DNA of 10,938 nt. It comes from an uncultured Lachnospiraceae bacterium. Its GTDB lineage: Bacteria > Bacillota > Clostridia > Lachnospirales > Lachnospiraceae. Positions 8,358 to 10,938 of the stretch are shown here, piece after piece (position 1 is the first letter of the stretch; each line of letters begins with the position of its first letter). The translations under genes and the position numbers were made by a program. Where the stretch lies: contig UQDA01000047.1 of the NCBI GenBank assembly GCA_900539715.1, positions 1 to 10,938 on the forward strand. The letters are read 5' to 3'. The notes below the pieces were generated by a model. The model was not told the origin of the DNA, did no database searches, and saw only the letters and a list, made by a program, of their open reading frames with translations.

Positions 8358-9716
8358 TTATCTTTTCAGGATATCCCGGATGTCGCCGAGACCCTTCTGG
8401 GTCGTTACGATGATTACGGTATCGCCTACCTGGATCGTATCCTGTCCCCGGGGAATCCAGGTCTTTCCGCCGCGGTTGATGCTGCCGATAAGCAGGTTGG
8501 ATTTCAGCGTCAGGTCGGAGAGGGGGATGTCCGTAACGTCGGATGTTTCATGGATGGCAAATTCCAGCGCCTCGGCGCGGTTGTCCAAAATCTGATACAG
8601 CGTTTCCACGTTGCTTCCGATGGAGTTGGACATGGCGCGGACGTACTGCAGGATATAATCGGCGGTCAGATGCTTCGGATAGATGACACTGCCGATATCC
8701 AGGTTGTTGATGATTTCCGTAAAGGCTATCTTGGTCACTTTGGTAACGAGCTTTGCGTGGGAGTTTGCCTGGGCGAACAGGGAAAGCAGGATGTTTTCCT
8801 CGTCCAGCCCCGTCAGCGTGACAAAGGATTCCGCTTGGGGAAGACCCTCTTCCATCAAAAGCTGCTTATCTGTACCGTCGCCGCATATAATGGTGGCATC
8901 CGGCAGAAGGAGGCTCAATTCCTCACAGCGGTCGCGGTCGTTTTCCACGATGCGGACATCAATGTTCATATCCAGAAGGAGCTTGGCAGTGTAGTAGCCG
9001 ATCTTGCCGCCGCCGACGATCATGGCATTTTTTACCTGATTGGTCTTAAAGCCGATGCGGTGGAAAAATGCGACAGAATTCTGGGGCGAAGCCATGATGG
9101 AAAGAAGGTCGTTATTGCGGAGGATAAAATCGCCGCCCGGGATAAAAATATCATCACCGCGTTCTACCGCGCATATAAGGATGTTGCTGTTGGAATGTCC
9201 GGCTATCTGATTGATGGGCATCCCGTCCAGACCGAATTCGGAGCGGATGCGGAATTTGAGCAGCTCCACCCGTCCCTTTGCGAAGGTGTCTATCTTGATC
9301 GCGGAAGGGAAACGCAGCAGACGGGAGATTTCAATGGCTGCAGTCAGCTCGGGATTGATTATCATGGAAATACCCAGCTTAACCTTGATAAAATCAAGCT
9401 CCTTGTTGTAGATCGGATTGCGGACTCTGGCAATGGTATGGCAGTGCCCGGCCTTTTTGGCAATAAGGCAGCAGAGCAGATTTAATTCGTCGGAGCCTGT
9501 GACTGCTATCAGAATGTCGGCGGTTTCGATGCCTGCCTCTATCTGGGTGTTGATGCTGGCGCCGTTTCCGAGTATTCTAAGGGCGTCTATTTCTTCCGGG
9601 ACGGAGGAAAGTTTCTGGGAGGATTCGTCTACCAGTACCACATCATGCTTTTCTGCGGCAAGCAGCTCCGCCAGTGTAAGGCCGACCTTTCCGCAGCCTA
9701 TAATGATGATATTCAT
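8358..9716 (-). CDS. trkA: Trk system potassium uptake protein TrkA, two RCK domains
   Basis: This 452-residue cytoplasmic protein regulates the TrkH channel. It has two tandem RCK units, as in full-length TrkA. The first Rossmann fold has G7-x-G9-xx-G12 and the ribose-binding D30 at the end of the second strand. The second has G235-G236-G237-K-I-G240 with E258 in the equivalent place. Each is followed by a smaller RCK_C (TrkA_C) domain, at about 145-215 and 365-450, the latter ending in IPRGQDTIQVGDTVIIVTT. Acidic residues after strand 2 favour NAD(H) or adenine-nucleotide binding in both halves. The start ATG at 9714-9716 is preceded on the - strand by AGAGGA. The gene is first in the operon with trkH. 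Length and motifs are normal. Confidence 0.95.
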   Translation of the reverse strand: MNIIIIGCGKVGLTLAELLAAEKHDVVLVDESSQKLSSVPEEIDALRILGNGASINTQIEAGIETADILIAVTGSDELNLLCCLIAKKAGHCHTIARVRNPIYNKELDFIKVKLGISMIINPELTAAIEISRLLRFPSAIKIDTFAKGRVELLKFRIRSEFGLDGMPINQIAGHSNSNILICAVERGDDIFIPGGDFILRNNDLLSIMASPQNSVAFFHRIGFKTNQVKNAMIVGGGKIGYYTAKLLLDMNIDVRIVENDRDRCEELSLLLPDATIICGDGTDKQLLMEEGLPQAESFVTLTGLDEENILLSLFAQANSHAKLVTKVTKIAFTEIINNLDIGSVIYPKHLTADYILQYVRAMSNSIGSNVETLYQILDNRAEALEFAIHETSDVTDIPLSDLTLKSNLLIGSINRGGKTWIPRGQDTIQVGDTVIIVTTQKGLGDIRDILKR

Positions 9717-9749
9717 GTTGTCCTCTTTCTATAATAAAAAAGTATAAGC

Positions 9750-9778
9750 CGGATTTTGCCATGCAGCGGCAAAATCCG
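9750..9778 (-). promoter_or_regulatory. Perfect 11-bp stem-loop in the trkA leader
   Basis: CGGATTTTGCC (9750-9760) and GGCAAAATCCG (9768-9778) form a perfect 11-bp inverted repeat around a 7-nt loop. It lies between the predicted trkA transcription start (near 9785) and the trkA ribosome site. On the - strand it is followed by GCTTATACTTTTTTATT, a U-rich but interrupted tail. It could be a leader hairpin affecting mRNA stability, a weak attenuator, or a DNA operator. The sequence shows only the structure. Confidence 0.5.
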
Positions 9779-9791
9779 ACATATCACGATT

Positions 9792-9819
9792 ATTATAACA
9801 TAGAAGAAATTTATTTCAA
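9792..9819 (-). promoter_or_regulatory. Promoter of the trkA-trkH operon
   Basis: Read on the - strand, TTGAAA (9819-9814) is followed after 16 bp by TATAAT (9797-9792), which is itself preceded by TGT, giving an extended -10. The match is close to the vegetative sigma consensus and places the start near 9785, about 70 nt upstream of the trkA ATG. Confidence 0.7.
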
Positions 9820-9880
9820 TTCAAATCTTAATAAACTCTTTATGAAAACGTAAAAAATTTAATTTTTTATTAATGCCTGA

Positions 9881-10110
9881 AAAAGAGCAAAAGTCCGGAT
9901 GTGCCAGTGCTTCTCCGCCGGAAAGCTCAATAAAACAGGGAACCCCCTTTTTGTAATTTTGTCCGCAGGATATCTGGCGGCAGGCATTCTGGAGCCAGTC
10001 AGGGGCGGAGAAGAGAAGCCTGTGGGAGTCACCGGGGCGCAGGAAGTGAACAAAACGGGCTGGATGGAGAAAGCTGCGCCCGTTTATCTGTTCCTGAAAC
10101 TCCCGGATAA
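9881..10110. other. Unassigned GC-richer intergenic block with nested inverted repeats
   Basis: This block between the divergent trkA and valS promoters has GC content near that of the genes, while the sequence on both sides is very AT-rich. It contains two long inverted-repeat systems: CTTCTCCGCC (9910-9919) with GGCGGAGAAG (10004-10013), and a nested set made of GGGAGT/ACTCCC (10024-10029/10099-10104), CAGGAA/TTCCTG (10040-10045/10091-10096) and AAACGGGC/GCCCGTTT (10053-10060/10078-10085). A structured RNA is therefore plausible. Open frames also cross it: 76 codons on the + strand (9899-10129) and about 107 codons on the - strand that begin only with TTG. Neither has a good ribosome site or a recognisable product. 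I cannot assign a known RNA family or gene. Confidence 0.4.
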
Positions 10111-10137
10111 AAAGGATGTCAATGAATGAAAAATTTC

Positions 10138-10166
10138 TTGACAAAGTTTGCTTTTTTCCATATAGT
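10138..10166 (+). promoter_or_regulatory. Promoter of valS
   Basis: A consensus TTGACA at 10138-10143, an exact 17-bp spacer, and TATAGT at 10161-10166 form a strong vegetative promoter. Transcription would start near 10173, just upstream of the T-box leader. Confidence 0.85.
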
Positions 10167-10172
10167 TATGTC

Positions 10173-10455
10173 ATGAAAATAGCAAATGATGCAGAAGAAG
10201 AGGAGTACGCATCCACTGACTGACAGAGAGGACGTCCCGTTGGCTGAAAGGGCGTTTCAGATACAGCGTGCGGAAAGTGGCTTCGGAATCGGAGAGCCTA
10301 ACAGGAACGTTTGAGCGTTCTTTTATAAGCTTTCCCGGTAAGTCCCCGTTACAGGACAGTGAAAGAGCCCGGATTTTTTGCCGGGAAACAAAGGTGGTAC
10401 CGCGTTTAAAACAGACGCCCTTTGATGAGTTTTTGGCTTGTCAGAGGGTTTTTTT
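10173..10455 (+). promoter_or_regulatory. T-box riboswitch leader controlling valS, probable GTG (Val) specifier
   Basis: This leader senses uncharged tRNA and lets transcription continue into valS. The T-box sequence AAGGTGGTACCGCG is at 10391-10404. In Stem I, AGTA (10204-10207) faces the 3' side of the specifier loop. The loop is closed above by CGCA/TGCG (10208-10211/10269-10272) and below by GAAG (10194-10197 or 10197-10200) with CTTC (10281-10284). The loop segment GAAAGTGG puts GTG at 10277-10279, a valine codon followed by a purine as expected. The upper stem pairs GACG-CCC with GGG-CGTT around a GGCTGAAAG distal loop. Stem III is CCCGG/CCGGG (10368-10372/10381-10385). The antiterminator pairs AAAGG (10390-10394) with CCTTT (10419-10423) and GCGT with ACGC (10402-10405/10415-10418), which excludes the terminator. 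Confidence 0.93.
10418..10455 (+). terminator. T-box intrinsic terminator
   Basis: CCCTTTGATGAG (10418-10429) pairs with CTTGTCAGAGGG (10437-10448) as a 12-bp stem with three G-U pairs and a 7-nt loop, followed by seven T residues (10449-10455). Its 5' arm contains the bases used by the antiterminator, so the two folds are mutually exclusive. Confidence 0.9.
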
Positions 10456-10530
10456 GTATGATGAAACACCCTTTATCAGACAAAATATGCTTGAGCGGGC
10501 AGATTTTCAGACAGAAAGGAAGGAGAACAG

Positions 10531-10938
10531 ATGAGCAAGGAACTGGCAAAAACATACGACCCCCATGGGATCGAAGACCGGCTGTATCAGAAGTGGCTGG
10601 ACAAAAAATATTTTCACGCGGAGGTAGACGAATCCAAAAAACCGTTTACGATCGTGATACCGCCTCCGAATATCACAGGACAGCTCCACATGGGTCATGC
10701 CCTGGATAATACGATGCAGGATATCCTCATCCGTTTCAAACGGATGCAGGGCTACAATGCGCTCTGGCAGCCGGGAACGGACCACGCAAGCATCGCGACC
10801 GAAGTTAAGATAATCGAGGCGATGAAAAAAGAAGGTATCGATAAGCACGACCTGGGACGGGATGGATTTTTAAAGCGCGCATGGGAGTGGAAGGACGAGT
10901 ACGGCGGGCGGGTTATACACTACATTAAAAATTCTACA
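10531..10938 (+). CDS. valS: Valyl-tRNA synthetase, N-terminal part, cut by the right edge
   Basis: The first 136 codons of a class Ia aminoacyl-tRNA synthetase are present, and the frame is open to the window edge. The product attaches valine to tRNA-Val in the cytoplasm. The N-terminus KTYDPHGIEDRLYQKWLDKKYF is typical of ValRS, and the catalytic HIGH motif appears as HMGH within PPPNITGQLHMGHAL (about residues 46-60), the form usual for ValRS. WQPGTDHASIATE (about 78-90) is the next conserved Rossmann block and carries the ValRS-type GTDHA signature. A full ValRS is about 880 residues, so roughly 85% lies outside. The ATG is preceded by AGGAG (10521-10525) with a 5-nt spacer and lies 75 nt after the T-box terminator. 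The upstream T-box with a Val specifier supports the assignment independently. Confidence 0.97.
   Translation, partial: MSKELAKTYDPHGIEDRLYQKWLDKKYFHAEVDESKKPFTIVIPPPNITGQLHMGHALDNTMQDILIRFKRMQGYNALWQPGTDHASIATEVKIIEAMKKEGIDKHDLGRDGFLKRAWEWKDEYGGRVIHYIKNST

Noticed and set aside
8550..9485. Open frame of 311 codons on the + strand opposite trkA
   Set aside because: It is fully antisense to a TrkA gene with all expected motifs and has no family signature; it is a by-product of codon composition.
9888..10013. 6S RNA, suggested by an AAAGTCCGGATGTG-like start
   Set aside because: 6S RNA needs its 3' end to pair with its 5' end around a central bubble. No segment on the + strand complements the start, and the block forms two side-by-side hairpins instead.
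9821..10144. Small protein gene on the - strand (about 107 codons)
   Set aside because: The only start is TTG without a ribosome site, the product is unrecognised, and the frame runs up to the trkA -35 box. It is kept only as an alternative within the unassigned block.
10288..10290. ATC as the T-box specifier (isoleucine)
   Set aside because: It lies outside the loop defined by CGCA/TGCG and GAAG/CTTC, and the gene downstream is valS; GTG at 10277-10279 fits both.

Overview
The window looks like chromosomal DNA from a Gram-positive anaerobe of the Clostridia, probably Lachnospiraceae-like. This is inferred from near-50% GC genes separated by AT-rich promoters, strong GGAGG-type ribosome binding sites, a T-box leader in front of valS, and a TrkA/TrkH operon of the Firmicutes type. 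There are six complete genes, one gene cut by the right edge, and perhaps the last codons of a gene at the left edge.

Positions 1-2558 hold a transporter/regulator cassette on the + strand. An AT-rich promoter contains a perfect 10-bp inverted repeat over its -35 box and several TTAGAT/ATCTAA copies. It is followed by a 12-helix MFS transporter and, 21 nt later, a large regulator whose C-terminus is an ArsR-type winged helix. Autoregulation through the repeats is the natural inference.

Positions 2559-6871 hold a two-gene carbohydrate cassette on the + strand: a DUF2264 protein and, 13 nt later, a clan GH-A-like glycoside hydrolase with a recognisable acid/base (N404-E405) and nucleophile (E559). 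Neither has a signal peptide, so they probably act in the cytoplasm on an imported oligosaccharide. The substrate cannot be read from the sequence. A long nested hairpin with A- and T-runs ends this operon and the converging Trk operon.

Positions 6906-9819 hold a K+ uptake operon on the - strand, trkA then trkH, with an extended -10 promoter and a perfect 11-bp stem-loop in the trkA leader.

Positions 9820-10938 lie between the divergent trkA and valS promoters. About 240 bp of GC-richer DNA flanked by AT-rich DNA contains long nested inverted repeats and no convincing gene; it is the least explained stretch here. It is followed by a consensus promoter, a complete T-box leader with a likely GTG (Val) specifier, and the first 136 codons of valyl-tRNA synthetase. 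Nothing in the window is a clear mobile element, CRISPR array, rRNA or tRNA.
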